A stretch of DNA of 64,000 nt from NCBI GenBank assembly GCA_946478665.1, contig CAMLCZ010000008.1, positions 1 to 64,000 of the forward strand, given 5' to 3'. Made by a program: the position numbers and the translations under genes. Below the pieces are notes generated by a model, which was not told the DNA's origin, searched no databases, and saw only the letters and a program-made list of their open reading frames with translations. Shown here piece by piece: positions 38,531 through 49,137 of this stretch; position 1 is the stretch's first letter, and each line of letters begins with the position of its first letter. Source of the stretch: an uncultured Bartonella sp. Its GTDB lineage: Bacteria > Pseudomonadota > Alphaproteobacteria > Rhizobiales > Rhizobiaceae.

Positions 38531-38809
38531 TTATTGTGCAGGCGCCCTATCCCAACAACCAAGATTTTTACCGCGCAAATTATGTGAATCAATATCAACC
38601 AGCGCGCGCTGATCTTCTTTCATCATATAATAGCGTGTGCGCGCTTTTACATCGATTTTTTCCCACCCCACACATTCCGTCGGCAATTCAACCTTCTGTG
38701 TGGTTATTTTTTCTGTCCATGCCGTTGCCTGAGCCGCGCAGCCAGCCATCACCAGCATACACGGTAGAACCGCAGTTTTGACAGACATAAAAGTTTTTAA
38801 CCTGTCCAT
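38531..38809 (-). CDS. Small putative lipoprotein
   Basis: From the ATG at 38809 the product has 92 residues with a signal sequence and lipobox-like MLVMAGC, so it would be lipidated on Cys24. The mature part (VELPTECVGWEKIDVKARTR, HNLRGKNLGCWDRAP) is short, with two further Cys that could form a disulfide. A GGAT sequence lies upstream; starts at 38917 and 38788 are possible. I do not recognise a named family. Short Cys-containing proteins like this occur widely in Hyphomicrobiales. Confidence 0.7.
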   Translation of the reverse strand: MDRLKTFMSVKTAVLPCMLVMAGCAAQATAWTEKITTQKVELPTECVGWEKIDVKARTRYYMMKEDQRALVDIDSHNLRGKNLGCWDRAPAQ

Positions 38810-39394
38810 ATTTAACATCCAATTATCCGATCTAACGTCATATCTGTAAATCTTAGCAAACTCTTCTATGGAAGAAAAAGAGTTCGTTAATTTAAGGTTA
38901 AAATCTGACAATAACATGAAAGTATTAATTGGCCAAAACTGTTTTATCAGAAAGTTGTGTCAGGGTTTTAACGCATTTTATTATATAGCTCATCTTGCAA
39001 TTTAAAAGATGCACGTCAGGGTAAAAATAGCGGCATGAAATTTGATGGTCGCATTTTAAACGTTAGAATGGAACCGACAGTCCAAACTCGGCATAACAAA
39101 ATCATTGCAACATCATTTCAACATCATTGCGCTAAAAATGTCATTAACAATCCCATAAGATGAATAGAAACATGAAAAAAAGGATAGCAACACGAAAATG
39201 CTATTTAATGTTTTTTGAAATATAATGCTGTTTAATTTATAATTCTAAGAAATTTATTTTATTCTGCTATTGGAAATAATATTCCATCGCTATGTTTTCC
39301 TCTCCATGCCCAATATCCTTATGTGAAAGGTCACAACTATAGATCAGTGCTTCACGATAAGCGCCAATTCTGTATCTATTAAAGAGGAAACCAA
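38810..39394. other. Intergenic region upstream of cysK
   Basis: About 580 bp, AT-rich, separating the divergent lipoprotein and cysK genes. AGAGGAAACC gives the cysK ribosome binding site at its right end. I see no further gene and no convincing operator or riboswitch; a classical SAM or cysteine-related leader was not recognised. Confidence 0.5.
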
Positions 39395-40363
39395 ATGAGC
39401 GACAAGCAATCTTCGACAAAAGGACGTGGAGTTATTTATAATTCCATTTTAGATACAATTGGTAATACACCCCTGGTGCGGATTGACAAATTTGCCAAGA
39501 AAAAAGGGGTAAAAGCGCATCTATTAGCCAAGCTGGAATTTTTTAATCCGCTTGCCAGTGTCAAGGATCGTATTGGACTTGCTTTGATTGAGTCACTGGA
39601 AAAGCAGGGAAAAGCCATTCCTGGAAAAACCACTCTGATTGAACCCACATCGGGCAATACAGGTATTGCGCTTGCTTTTGCGGCAGCGGCCAAAGGTTAT
39701 CATCTTATTTTGACCATGCCGGAAACCATGTCGGTTGAACGCCGCAAGCTTTTGAAATTTCTTGGTGCTGAACTTGTGCTGACCGAAGGTGCAAAAGGCA
39801 TGAAAGGTGCAATTGCAAAAGCAGAAGAATTGGCAAATGAAAATCCAGATGCAATTATTCCGCAACAATTTGAAAATCCTGCCAATCCTGATGTGCACCG
39901 CCATACCACTGCTGAAGAAATATGGAATGATACAAAAGGCGATGTTGATTTTTTAGTTGCTGGCGTTGGTACTGGTGGCACGATTACAGGTATCGGGCAA
40001 GTTATCAAGCAACGCAAACCAGATTTCAAAGTTATAGCGGTTGAGCCTAAAGATTCTCCAGTATTATCTGGCGGTCAACCGGGTCCTCATAAATTGCAAG
40101 GTATTGGCGCAGGCTTTGTACCCAAAACCCTAGATACGCATATTTATGATGAAATCATTCCAGTATCCAATGAAGATGCCTTTAAAAATTCGCGTGATCT
40201 AGCACTTTTGGAAGGTATTCCTGTCGGCATTTCTTCTGGTGCTGCCCTAACGGCCGCTATACAAATTGGTAAAAGACCTGAAAATGCTGGAAAGAACATT
40301 GTCATCATCATTCCTTCATTTGCAGAACGGTATCTTTCTACACCACTGTTTGATGGTCTATAA
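39395..40363 (+). CDS. cysK: Cysteine synthase A (O-acetylserine sulfhydrylase)
   Basis: PLP enzyme that makes L-cysteine from O-acetylserine and sulfide. The PLP lysine is in [18 protein letters not shown], the substrate loop is [20 protein letters not shown], and the phosphate-binding [14 protein letters not shown] and the C-terminal [17 protein letters not shown] are intact. It has 322 residues and a good ribosome binding site. A palindromic terminator shared with the convergent DUF305 gene follows. Confidence 0.96.
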   Translation: MSDKQSSTKGRGVIYNSILDTIGNTPLVRIDKFAKKKGVKAHLLAKLEFFNPLASVKDRIGLALIESLEKQGKAIPGKTTLIEPTSGNTGIALAFAAAAKGYHLILTMPETMSVERRKLLKFLGAELVLTEGAKGMKGAIAKAEELANENPDAIIPQQFENPANPDVHRHTTAEEIWNDTKGDVDFLVAGVGTGGTITGIGQVIKQRKPDFKVIAVEPKDSPVLSGGQPGPHKLQGIGAGFVPKTLDTHIYDEIIPVSNEDAFKNSRDLALLEGIPVGISSGAALTAAIQIGKRPENAGKNIVIIIPSFAERYLSTPLFDGL

Positions 40364-40461
40364 TCTGCCGATACAGACATTTCTCGAATGGCAATTGGTA
40401 ATTGACCAATAAACCTCATGAGAGTAACGTCATATCGATAAAAAACTGCTGTTTATTATAA

Positions 40462-40500
40462 AATATCCCTTTGGGGGTCGCCTCAAAGGGATATTAATTT
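40462..40500. terminator. Bidirectional terminator between cysK and the DUF305 gene
   Basis: AATATCCCTTTG (40462-40473) and CAAAGGGATATT (40484-40495) form a perfect 12-bp stem around GGGGTCGCCT. On the plus strand AATTTATTT follows and on the minus strand TTATAATAAA follows, so it can serve both convergent genes. Confidence 0.85.
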
Positions 40501-40517
40501 ATTTCATTCACAAAAAA

Positions 40518-40883
40518 TCAATGCTGGTCGTGCTGTTTTAGCCAATCCTGCATTTGTTTAATTTCTTTTTCCTGCTCGGCAATGATATTTTCTGCCAGTT
40601 TTTTAGCTTCTGGGTCTTTGCCATATTTCAATTCTACTTTTGCCATATCGACAGCGCCCTGATGATGAGCAAGCATTGATTTGACAAAGTCAACATCTGC
40701 ATTGCCAGTCATTTTAACCATCATGTTTTTATGCATTGTTTCGTTAACTTTTTCCAATGCTTGAGATGATGCAGACATCGCTTTTTCTTTTACCATACCC
40801 ATCATATTTTGCTCCTGACTCTGCGCGGATACATAACCAATGGAAGCACAAGATATGCATAAGGCAGCAATAAGTTTTTTCAT
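40518..40883 (-). CDS. DUF305 domain-containing periplasmic protein
   Basis: A 121-residue exported protein; the signal peptide is MKKLIAALCISCASIGYVSA. The DUF305 motif with its histidines is near the middle (MLAHHQGAVDMAKVELKYG) and the C-terminus has IIAEQEKEIKQMQDWLKQHD. The family is ferritin-like, helical, and often associated with copper or stress; the Met-rich stretch after the signal (QNMMGMV, MHKNMMVKM) would suit copper(I) binding, which is inference. AGGAATT precedes the ATG at 40883; the frame is open to 40916. Confidence 0.88.
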   Translation of the reverse strand: MKKLIAALCISCASIGYVSAQSQEQNMMGMVKEKAMSASSQALEKVNETMHKNMMVKMTGNADVDFVKSMLAHHQGAVDMAKVELKYGKDPEAKKLAENIIAEQEKEIKQMQDWLKQHDQH

Positions 40884-41455
40884 GACGAATTCCTTTCTAT
40901 GACGGCTAAACGGCAAACGATCACAATTGTTCCGTGATAGTTCGTTAACGTGTTTTATGTTTGTTGAGGGGGTCGATACACGTTAAGGTGTTTGATGATA
41001 CGCCCTTTGAAGCGAAAGTAATCTATTACGCATTAAAATATTTGCTTAAAAAGAGGGCTATCTGACGAGCTTTACGAAAATAGTTTTTCCGCTCAAGCAA
41101 CAATCCATGCAATCTCGAAAAGCGTGGATTAATGGTCGTACGAATGACAATGATAATCATGATTTTCAGCATATTTGGCGGATAAAGCGCAAAGGGCAAA
41201 ATTTCCGCGCTACAATAATTTTCACACTGCAATAATTTTCACATTGCAATAAATAGCTCATATCCGTGATATATTTTCTTACTGGAAACATGAAAAATGA
41301 CTGCTGCAAGATAAGCGCTTTATCATGGTAAAGCGTGATAGATTACCCAGCCTATAGTATAGAAGGCACTTAAACCACAGCCTCACAAAACCCAAACGGC
41401 AAATGCCACAACACTATAAAAAAGTGTGATGCTATTGGGTTTTCAAGCGTAAAAA
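40884..41455. other. Intergenic region with a 17-bp tandem repeat and a terminator-like stem
   Basis: No gene is supported. CAATAATTTTCACACTG at 41213-41229 is repeated with one change at 41230-41246, plus a partial copy. CGCTTTA/TAAAGCG forms a short hairpin near 41316-41335. The inverted repeat AAAACCCAA/TTGGGTTTT (about 41386-41443) brackets further stems and lies just after the TIGR02302 gene, so it probably ends that minus-strand transcript. Confidence 0.6.
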
Positions 41456-43906
41456 TCAATTAAACTTCAGCAAGCGTTCCAAATAATCTTTTTCGGCTTC
41501 TGGTGTAAAAGATTGTCCTAGGCGTTTACGAATTTCTTCCAAAATTTTTCGCGCCCGCTGCATATCACTTTCTTGTGGCAATGCTGCCCCGTTTTCGGAT
41601 TTCCCCTTGGCTGAATCAAGATGCCGCCCCAGCGGATCTTTTGGTGTTTTACCATCGTCCTGCCCGTTTTCGCCATTTTTCTTCATGGCTTCTTGCATCT
41701 GCTTCATAAGGTCTTTTGCACCACCCCGAAGAGAATCCAGCGCATCAGACTGCGATTGTGCTGATGAAGATCCATCGCCACCCTTTAAAGACTCGCCAGA
41801 TTTACCCATCTGTTTTTCTGCATCTTTAAGGCTGTCACTCGGTTTCAATCCGCGCTCGGATAAATCTTTTTGCAGATTTTTTAATTCAGATTGCAGATCA
41901 TCCTGTCTTTTATGCAGCTTATCCAATTCCTGCTGATATTGCTCTGGTGTTTTTTCACCACGTTGTTTTTCATCTTCTAATCTGTGCGTATCGTTCAACG
42001 TTTCCTGCTGGCGACGCATCAAGTCACCGAGCTTATCCATCTGTTTTTGCATCTCGTCTGTGCCATTGCTTGACTGGCCAGATCCCGATCCATTGGCACC
42101 TTTTTGAACTTGTAAATTATCCATCATATTTTCAAGTTCTGACAAAAGCTGTTCTGCTGCTGAACGATTACCGGTTTTTGCCATGTCTTCCAGCTGTTGC
42201 AATTTTTGCGTCAGCTCATCAGGAGACAGGTTTTGTGAATTATTATTGGACTTTTGGTCAGGGCTGATATTCTGCTGCTGTTCAGCCAAAGCTGCCATAT
42301 AATCATTCATCGCCTGCTTTAAGGCGTCCATTAAACGACTTATTTCTTCAGGAGATGCTCCATTTCTTATAGCGTCGCGTAAGGCAGCCTGTGCTTGTTT
42401 TAAGTTTTTTTCTGCCTGATTGACATTATCACCTTCAATGCCGACCGCTATCTGCCACATATAATCTGTTACATCGCGCAATTTATCATCAGTATCCGCA
42501 AAGGAAAGCCGTGTTCGCACGCTGCGTAAGGCCAAGAAATGCCCGTAATTCTGAATTGTATCGTCAGGCCGTAATGTAAGCGCCCACAGCATATCCATGA
42601 CGCGTAACCGTGACATAGTATCCAATGCTAATAAACGCCGCTCTTCAACCACTGCACGCGATAAAGGATTACCAAAATTGCGTTGCGGCAAGGTCATGGT
42701 GCGGCTTTCGCTTTTTGCCACGTGTCCTGCACCATCTTCAGCAATCAGGGTCAAGTGTACTTCAGAACCAGCCCAAGGGTGGTTACTTATGTCTTGCACA
42801 GTGCGCCCTTGCCCTTTACCACCGCGCGGTATCAACAGACGAATTTCCGGCGCATTATAAAGGGGATGACCTATGCCTGCTATTTGTGATGTCGGCACAA
42901 TTTCCACATAAGCTTTTTCAACACCGTAATCATCATCCAGCATATAGTTGAGCTCCAACGATCCATTGAGAATACGTTCAGGCTCTTTGGTTAGCCGAAT
43001 AGTTGGTGCGCGATCTGGGATAATGTCAAAATGCCATTTTTTTTCGTAATGGCGCAGTGACAAGACAAGATCAGAAGAAGATTTTAAGTCTGTTTCAAAA
43101 GTTTCATTGGTGCTTTTTGCCGAGGTTTTGTCTTTTTGCGCTGTTATATGCGCAGTCTTACCGCTTGAACTGTCTTTTAATTTCAAATAGGCGTCGCCGC
43201 CATCAACCACCCGAATTGTGACTTTACTACCTTCTGGAACCGTTGCACGCTCAATTGCGGTTTGTGTCAGATAAATGGGGGCCTGTCCGGTATAAGATGG
43301 TGGCGTAACCCAAGCATCTACACGCAAAGATGACAAATTGACCGGTGCGGAAAAATCAAAAACATCACCCAACCGACCTCCGGTATTGCCAAAAGAATAG
43401 GCAAAAGCTGTCGCGGTAAAAAGTATAACCAGCGCACGGATAGCCAGCGGATCATAGCGGCATATTGCAGTATCAGGAAAACCAGCTTGCAAATGCTCCA
43501 ATTGGGCTGCCATGCGGCGTTGGTGTTCTGCCCAAAGCGCTTTAGCATAGGGATCATTTCCACCATTAACCGGCTTATCAAAAAGCGCTTCAAGAGGTTG
43601 GTTTTGCAAACCGCTTGCTTTTTCTATCTGGCGATCAACCTCTCCTCTAGTTGGAACATGAAAGCCAGACAGAAAAAATAGACAGCCAAATGCAATAAAA
43701 AGTAGCCCCCACACGATAAAGAGATGCGGCCAATAGGAAAGACTATTAAAAATGCCGAACCACGCCAATGCGATGAGCAACATCAATGCCATTATGCTTG
43801 GCAAAATACGTGGCAATAACCGCTCGAATAGCAGAACACACCATGCCAATGCTCTGGCCAATGTGAGCTTTGGCACTTGAAAAGGGGATGGTTGTTCATC
43901 GCTCAT
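41456..43906 (-). CDS. TIGR02302 family membrane protein (DUF4175)
   Basis: A large conserved protein of alphaproteobacteria. Two or three membrane spans lie at the N-terminus (LLPRILPSIMALMLLIALAW, FIVWGLLFIAFGCLFFLSGF, then near residue 170). A periplasmic part follows, and the last 350 residues are Gln/Lys/Glu-rich helical coiled coil (QAQAALRDAIRNGASPEEIS, QQELDKLHKRQDDLQSELKN). It has 816 residues from this ATG; the frame extends 12 codons upstream to a GTG at 43942. Function is unknown, presumably envelope-related. It is preceded by lysA on the same strand. Confidence 0.9.
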   Translation of the reverse strand: MSDEQPSPFQVPKLTLARALAWCVLLFERLLPRILPSIMALMLLIALAWFGIFNSLSYWPHLFIVWGLLFIAFGCLFFLSGFHVPTRGEVDRQIEKASGLQNQPLEALFDKPVNGGNDPYAKALWAEHQRRMAAQLEHLQAGFPDTAICRYDPLAIRALVILFTATAFAYSFGNTGGRLGDVFDFSAPVNLSSLRVDAWVTPPSYTGQAPIYLTQTAIERATVPEGSKVTIRVVDGGDAYLKLKDSSSGKTAHITAQKDKTSAKSTNETFETDLKSSSDLVLSLRHYEKKWHFDIIPDRAPTIRLTKEPERILNGSLELNYMLDDDYGVEKAYVEIVPTSQIAGIGHPLYNAPEIRLLIPRGGKGQGRTVQDISNHPWAGSEVHLTLIAEDGAGHVAKSESRTMTLPQRNFGNPLSRAVVEERRLLALDTMSRLRVMDMLWALTLRPDDTIQNYGHFLALRSVRTRLSFADTDDKLRDVTDYMWQIAVGIEGDNVNQAEKNLKQAQAALRDAIRNGASPEEISRLMDALKQAMNDYMAALAEQQQNISPDQKSNNNSQNLSPDELTQKLQQLEDMAKTGNRSAAEQLLSELENMMDNLQVQKGANGSGSGQSSNGTDEMQKQMDKLGDLMRRQQETLNDTHRLEDEKQRGEKTPEQYQQELDKLHKRQDDLQSELKNLQKDLSERGLKPSDSLKDAEKQMGKSGESLKGGDGSSSAQSQSDALDSLRGGAKDLMKQMQEAMKKNGENGQDDGKTPKDPLGRHLDSAKGKSENGAALPQESDMQRARKILEEIRKRLGQSFTPEAEKDYLERLLKFN

Positions 43907-44030
43907 CAAGATTTGTGGCTTCCACGTTTCAACAGTTTTCACGACATCATAGCAGGGATCATGGCAAAGGCGAGACCATTTACCAAAAACACATATTGAC
44001 TAGCAAAGAATGGAAAATAACCCCTTAATT

Positions 44031-45305
44031 TTAAGAATTTTCCACCCATTCCGGCACATGATCCAGCCCGATAATATCGTCATAGCTTGGACGTGCGCGA
44101 ATTATAGAAAAATGATCCTCTTGCACCATGACTTCTGGTATCAAAGGCCGCGTATTATAGGTACTTGCCATAACAGCACCATAAGCGCCGCCGCCACAAA
44201 CAACCAGAAGATCACCGGTTTCGGGTTTCGGAAGATAGCGCCCTAGCCCAAGATAATCACCTGTTTCACAAACCGGCCCTACAATATCGGCCTGTATCGG
44301 CTCATCATTTGCTGTTGGTTCCTTGGCCGGCATGATTGTGTGCCATGCATCATACAATGTCGGGCGGATAAGATCATTCATTGCCGCGTCAACAATAACA
44401 AAATTGCGCCCTGCGCCATGCTTCAAATAGATAACCGATGTTACCAATATACCAGCATTGCCAACAATATTGCGTCCAGGCTCCATAACAATTTCAACAT
44501 TAAGCGGCTGAAAATGCTTTTTGACAATGGTGGCATATTGGGTTGGCGAAGGAGGAGGTGCGTTGTCGTTACGATAAACAATGCCAAGACCGCCGCCTAC
44601 ATCAATGTGGCGAATATCATGACCATCATGACGCAGTGTTGTTATAAACTCTCGCACCAGAGCAAAAGCATCGTCAAAAGGTTGCAAATCGCATATTTGA
44701 CTACCGATATGCACATCAACGCCATGAACATCCAATCCTGGTAATTGAGCTGCCTTTTCATAGGCATCACGGGCAACAGCCAATGGAATACCAAATTTAT
44801 TCTCGGATTTACCAGTTGATATTTTCTTATGGGTTTTGGCATCAACATTCGGGTTGATACGCAGCGAAACACGCGCTGTTTTACCCAGTGCTACGGCGCG
44901 AGATGATAATTGCTCAAGCTCCGGTTCTGACTCGGCATTAAAACAGTGAATATCATGTCCAAGTGCAAAATCTATCTCGTCTTGTGTTTTCCCAACGCCT
45001 GAATAAACTATGCGGTGGGCAGGTATGCCTGCGGCCAATGCACGTCGCATTTCACCACCCGACACAACATCTGCACCCGCACCTTTTTTAGCCAGTAATG
45101 TTAAAACAGCCTGATTGGAATTTGCCTTCAACGCATAGGCAACCAGTGCACACGTATCAGAAAATGCCTGACAATATTCCTCAAACTGCGTGCTGATTGC
45201 TGTCGCCGAATAACAATAAAATGGTGTGGCTACTTGTTTCTGAATATCTGTAAGCTTCACACCTTCAGCATGAAAGACGCCGTTTTTATACCCGAACGTG
45301 TTCAA
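44031..45305 (-). CDS. lysA: Diaminopimelate decarboxylase
   Basis: Last step of lysine synthesis, a PLP enzyme of the alanine-racemase fold. The PLP lysine is in LVAYALKANSNQAVL, phosphate is held by HIDVGGGLGIVYR, and the active-site Cys is in GPVCETGDYLGLGR. It has 424 residues. The start is TTG at 45305: it abuts the lptM stop (TAA then TTG), AGAGG lies six bases upstream inside lptM, and no ATG is available near the domain start. argH-lptM-lysA is the conserved order. Confidence 0.95.
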   Translation of the reverse strand: MNTFGYKNGVFHAEGVKLTDIQKQVATPFYCYSATAISTQFEEYCQAFSDTCALVAYALKANSNQAVLTLLAKKGAGADVVSGGEMRRALAAGIPAHRIVYSGVGKTQDEIDFALGHDIHCFNAESEPELEQLSSRAVALGKTARVSLRINPNVDAKTHKKISTGKSENKFGIPLAVARDAYEKAAQLPGLDVHGVDVHIGSQICDLQPFDDAFALVREFITTLRHDGHDIRHIDVGGGLGIVYRNDNAPPPSPTQYATIVKKHFQPLNVEIVMEPGRNIVGNAGILVTSVIYLKHGAGRNFVIVDAAMNDLIRPTLYDAWHTIMPAKEPTANDEPIQADIVGPVCETGDYLGLGRYLPKPETGDLLVVCGGGAYGAVMASTYNTRPLIPEVMVQEDHFSIIRARPSYDDIIGLDHVPEWVENS

Positions 45306-45494
45306 TTAATGCCTCTGCTTAATTAGACCATCAAGGATAAATGGCTTATTTTCTTTTGGCTTTTCAACCTTTTTGCCATCGGCATTTTCGATCATGCTGG
45401 ATGGCGGTGGCTCCAAGGGGCCTTTACGTCCACAACCGGCCAAAGCCGCGCCACAAATTGTGACAATGATTAAACCCGTCAGAGTTTTTTTCAT
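45306..45494 (-). CDS. lptM: LPS translocon maturation chaperone LptM-like lipoprotein
   Basis: A 62-residue lipoprotein: MKKTLTGLIIVTICGAALAG precedes the lipidated Cys in AGCGRKGPLEPPP, the hallmark of the YifL/LptM family, which assists oxidative maturation of LptD in the outer membrane. The charged tail ends in FILDGLIKQRH. The longer frame to 45662 runs into argH and is not real. It lies between argH and lysA, its usual place, and its stop abuts the lysA TTG start. Confidence 0.88.
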   Translation of the reverse strand: MKKTLTGLIIVTICGAALAGCGRKGPLEPPPSSMIENADGKKVEKPKENKPFILDGLIKQRH

Positions 45495-45558
45495 GATCCC
45501 GTCTCTTTCAAAAATAGTGCTGCACGCATCTTGTCTCTTGTCTGTGTAGCGTTGTCCT

Positions 45559-46959
45559 TCAGGCTTTGGCAAGGCGTTTTTTCCAATATTCAATTTGATG
45601 ACGCACCTCTTGTGGCGCGGTTCCACCATAGCTTTTACGACTTTGCACGGATTTCTCGACACTTAAGACATCAAAGACATCTGCCGTAATATCGGGATGA
45701 ATGGTTTTAAGGTCATCAAGTGTCAAGTCAGAAAGATCACATTGTTTCTTTTCTGCCAAGGCAACGGCATGGCCAGTGACATGATGCGCTTCACGGAAAG
45801 GCAGCCCCAACTGGCGAACCAACCAATCTGCCAAATCCGTTGCGGTAGAAAAACCTGAACCAGCGGCTTTTTTCATAACATTCTGATTAACGCTCAAATC
45901 GCCAATCATTCCTGTCATGGCTGCAAGGGAAAGCTCCAATGACTGGGCGGCATCAAACACCTGTTCTTTGTCTTCCTGCATATCCTTGGAATATGCGAGC
46001 GGTAAACCCTTCATAATCGTCAATAGAGCTATTAATGATCCATTGATACGTCCGGTTTTTGCCCGAACAAGTTCCGCCGCATCAGGATTTTTTTTCTGAG
46101 GCATAATGGAAGACCCAGTCGAAAAAGAATCTGACAAACGAATAAAATTGAATTGTGCGGTTGACCAAATAACAATTTCTTCAGCAAGTCGGGAAAGGTG
46201 CGTTGCACAAATAGATGCAGCACTTAGAAACTCCAACGCAAAATCACGGTCGGATACACTATCAATGGAATTGCGCGTTGGTTCCCTGAACCCTAATGCT
46301 TTGGCTGTCATAAAACGGTCGGTCGGAAAGCTGGTTCCGGCCAAAGCTGCTGCACCTAATGGCGACTCATTCATTCTTTCGCGTGCATCTTGCATACGTG
46401 AGAGATCGCGACCAAACATTTCGACATAAGCCATAAGGTGATGACCAAATGTAATCGGTTGAGCCACTTGTAAATGGGTAAACCCCGGCATCAATGTTTC
46501 AACTTCTTTTTCTGCACGTTGAAGCAAGGTCACAATCAGGTGTTTGATCGACTCAATTGTTTTATCTGTTTCTTCCCGCACCCACAGTCTGAAATCCAGT
46601 GCTACTTGGTCGTTGCGCGAACGCGCGGTGTGCAGCCTACCAGCAGCAGAACCAATGAGTTCGGCTAAACGTGCTTCTATATTCATATGAATATCTTCAA
46701 GCTTGCGGGAGAAATTGAATTTCCCACTCTCGATTTCTGCCAGAATGGTCTTAAGGCCTTTTTCTATCTCGTCATAATCAGCAGCAGAAATAATACCTTG
46801 AGCAGCCAACATGGCAGCGTGTGCGGCCGACCCTCTGATATCTTCCTTATAAAGCTTCTTATCAAAATCAATGGAAGCATTTATTTCTTCCATGATAGCT
46901 GCTGGCCCTGAGGCAAAACGTCCGCCCCACATTTGGTTGCTTGATCCACTGTTTGTCAT
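45559..46959 (-). CDS. argH: Argininosuccinate lyase
   Basis: Final step of arginine synthesis, splitting argininosuccinate into arginine and fumarate. It starts [20 protein letters not shown] and has the fumarase-superfamily signature [20 protein letters not shown], plus [17 protein letters not shown] and [20 protein letters not shown]. It has 466 residues, normal. It is divergent from tlpA with only 31 bp between the two start codons, so the promoters must overlap neighbouring coding sequence. Confidence 0.97.
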   Translation of the reverse strand: MTNSGSSNQMWGGRFASGPAAIMEEINASIDFDKKLYKEDIRGSAAHAAMLAAQGIISAADYDEIEKGLKTILAEIESGKFNFSRKLEDIHMNIEARLAELIGSAAGRLHTARSRNDQVALDFRLWVREETDKTIESIKHLIVTLLQRAEKEVETLMPGFTHLQVAQPITFGHHLMAYVEMFGRDLSRMQDARERMNESPLGAAALAGTSFPTDRFMTAKALGFREPTRNSIDSVSDRDFALEFLSAASICATHLSRLAEEIVIWSTAQFNFIRLSDSFSTGSSIMPQKKNPDAAELVRAKTGRINGSLIALLTIMKGLPLAYSKDMQEDKEQVFDAAQSLELSLAAMTGMIGDLSVNQNVMKKAAGSGFSTATDLADWLVRQLGLPFREAHHVTGHAVALAEKKQCDLSDLTLDDLKTIHPDITADVFDVLSVEKSVQSRKSYGGTAPQEVRHQIEYWKKRLAKA

Positions 46960-46990
46960 ATATGTTAGCCCCCATCGAAAGGACGAAAAA

Positions 46991-47692
46991 ATGGTTGCAA
47001 GAATTTTTCAATACGCAAAAATTGCTGGTAAATTCCGGCAGAAAATTGCCATCGCCTCTATCAGCGTTCTCAGCATATACGCGATAATAGTAGGGTCTGA
47101 CAACCAACTTCGCTACTTTCCTTCACTGATAACAAGTGCCCATGCAGAAGAAGGTGATCGCTGTGTCCTACAGCAGGAAAAGATAACCGCTCTAAAACAA
47201 TCTGCAAATGGATTTTTTAAAAATATGCGCTTTCCTGATAATGCTTATGATACACGTAAGCTATCTTTCAAAGATGCTACTGGCAAAGACCATACTCTGG
47301 CAGAATTTGGCGGCAAAACCTTATTGGTTAATCTTTGGGCCAGTTGGTGCATTCCATGCCGTACAGAAATGCCAGAATTAGCCAATTTAAAACGCAATAT
47401 GCCAAGCGACCATTTTGATGTTATTGCCATTAACATTGATAAAACAGCTTCTGATGACAAGGTTAAGGCATTTCTTTCCAGTATTCATGCCGATAATATC
47501 GTTTTCTATCGCGACCAATCCATGGAAATATTCAACGATTTACGTAAACAGGGTTTGGCGCTTGGGCTTCCTATCACTATGCTGGTTGATAAAAATGGTT
47601 GCCTTCTTGCTTCCTATAATGGGTCTGCCCCATGGAGCAATAGTGACTCCGAAACACTGATGAAGACAGCTGTAAAACAGGATTTGCAATAG
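46991..47692 (+). CDS. tlpA: TlpA family thiol:disulfide reductase
   Basis: Membrane-anchored periplasmic thioredoxin. The N-terminal anchor is at about residues 17-37 ([19 protein letters not shown]), and the thioredoxin fold carries the redox pair in [20 protein letters not shown], with the cis-Pro in [13 protein letters not shown]. Such proteins reduce copper sites or cytochrome c precursors. I chose the ATG at 46991 because AAGGACG lies nine bases upstream; the frame to 46871 would overlap argH antisense. It has 233 residues. Confidence 0.92.
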   Translation: MVARIFQYAKIAGKFRQKIAIASISVLSIYAIIVGSDNQLRYFPSLITSAHAEEGDRCVLQQEKITALKQSANGFFKNMRFPDNAYDTRKLSFKDATGKDHTLAEFGGKTLLVNLWASWCIPCRTEMPELANLKRNMPSDHFDVIAINIDKTASDDKVKAFLSSIHADNIVFYRDQSMEIFNDLRKQGLALGLPITMLVDKNGCLLASYNGSAPWSNSDSETLMKTAVKQDLQ

Positions 47693-47738
47693 AAATTTGT
47701 TTTAAAACAATGTGCCTCATTGATATTTCAGCACGGTC

Positions 47739-48221
47739 TTAACCGATACTTGTGTTATAACCGCGGCGCTTCAAGCGTTGAACCGCAAGATCAAGTGCTG
47801 AGAGAAAGGCAGAGCGATCACGTGGTGAAAACGGACGCGGGCCACCGGTAATCATACCCCCTTCGCGCAGATGTTCCATCAGATTGCGTGTCGCAAGAGC
47901 CTGACCAACGGTTACCGCATCAAATAACCGACCTGTTGGCGCAATAGCAACAGCATTATTTTTGACCACGCGGTCAGCCAAAGGCACATCATTGGTTATG
48001 ACAATGCTGGCCTCATCAACATGGTCGGCTATCCAGTCATCTGCCTTATTCAGCCCCTGCTCAACAATGATAACCTCGATAAAATCCTCTCTTGGCACAC
48101 GAATATAATTGTTAGCCACCACAAAGGTTTTGATGCCATAGCGTTCCGCAACACGATAGGCTTCATCCTTCACCGGACAAGCATCAGCATCAATGTATAA
48201 GGTTATCGGTCGTTGATTCAT
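47739..48221 (-). CDS. YaiI/YqxD family protein (UPF0178)
   Basis: A 160-residue protein of the DUF188/UPF0178 family, related in fold to PIN/NYN-type nuclease domains. Acidic motifs are intact: ITLYIDADACPVKDEAYRVA at the N-terminus, GLNKADDWIADHVDEASIVI and TNDVPLADRVVKNNAVAIAP, then GGPRPFSPRDRSAFLSALD at the end. The Asp residues form the expected metal site. The first 32 bp overlap the end of the YihY gene. Biological role unknown. Confidence 0.92.
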   Translation of the reverse strand: MNQRPITLYIDADACPVKDEAYRVAERYGIKTFVVANNYIRVPREDFIEVIIVEQGLNKADDWIADHVDEASIVITNDVPLADRVVKNNAVAIAPTGRLFDAVTVGQALATRNLMEHLREGGMITGGPRPFSPRDRSAFLSALDLAVQRLKRRGYNTSIG

Positions 48222-49137
48222 CTTCGCCTTGCTGTTCTACGCTTTGCTCGTCTTGTTCCTGCTGCTGCACGATTGCCCGCACAAGTTGTCCCGGTTGTTG
48301 CTGACGGTTGCGGTAAAACATGATTGCCGCATTCATTTCGCCACCCAGAATAAAAATTGCGCTTAACATATAAAGAAAAATGATGGCCACCATGATTGAT
48401 GCCAATCCAGCATAGGTGGAGACATAGTTTGCAAATGTTGCTAAATATTGGGCAAACACCATGGACGCAACAACCCAGACAAGCATTGTCACAGCTATAC
48501 CTGGTAGAATATCCGTTAATTTGCGCTTTCCTGCTGGCAACCATTTGTGTGCCACAAGCAAGCTAACAAACAACACCACCACCGCAATTGCATAACGCCA
48601 GATTCGTATTGTACCAACATATTGCGCCACAGCAGGATAATCATGCTGGACAATATTGATAACCAAAGGTGCAAGAACCAATAAAAAGCTAATCACCATC
48701 AGGCCGATAGTGCCAACCATAACAAAGAACAAACTTTGAAACCGGCAAAAAAATATGCTGCGTTTATCAACCACTCGATAGGCACGGTTTAATGCTGTGC
48801 GCAAAGCCTCAACACCATTGGAAGCAAAATAGGCTGTGCCGATAACCGAGATTGTCAACAATCCGCTCCGCTGGATTGTCATGACATTAATAACTTCTTT
48901 TACAATGGGGGTGGCAATGGCATCGGGCAGCATTTTTAACAGAGCGTTGACACTTTGCTGCGTGTAAGCGCGCGCGCCCACGAAACTGGCAAGCGATGTT
49001 GCAAAAATAAGAAATGGAAACAGTGCGAGCAGCCCCGATAATGCCACATGACTGGCAAATGCACTACCAGAATCACGGAAATAATGGCTAACCGCATTAT
49101 ACAGAATGCGCCAGCTATAGCGGAAAGGTCGCAACAT
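48190..49137 (-). CDS. YihY/virulence factor BrkB family membrane protein
   Basis: A 315-residue inner-membrane protein with about six spans (LSGLLALFPFLIFATSLASF, LFFVMVGTIGLMVISFLLVL, YAIAVVVLFVSLLVAHKWLP, GIAVTMLVWVVASMVFAQYL, then IMVAIIFLYMLSAIFILGGE). The family motif GGEMNAAI is near the end. The charged Gln/Glu-rich tail of about 40 residues is cytoplasmic and probably disordered. Despite older names it is not an RNase BN. Transported substrate unknown. Confidence 0.92.
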   Translation of the reverse strand: MLRPFRYSWRILYNAVSHYFRDSGSAFASHVALSGLLALFPFLIFATSLASFVGARAYTQQSVNALLKMLPDAIATPIVKEVINVMTIQRSGLLTISVIGTAYFASNGVEALRTALNRAYRVVDKRSIFFCRFQSLFFVMVGTIGLMVISFLLVLAPLVINIVQHDYPAVAQYVGTIRIWRYAIAVVVLFVSLLVAHKWLPAGKRKLTDILPGIAVTMLVWVVASMVFAQYLATFANYVSTYAGLASIMVAIIFLYMLSAIFILGGEMNAAIMFYRNRQQQPGQLVRAIVQQQEQDEQSVEQQGEDESTTDNLIH

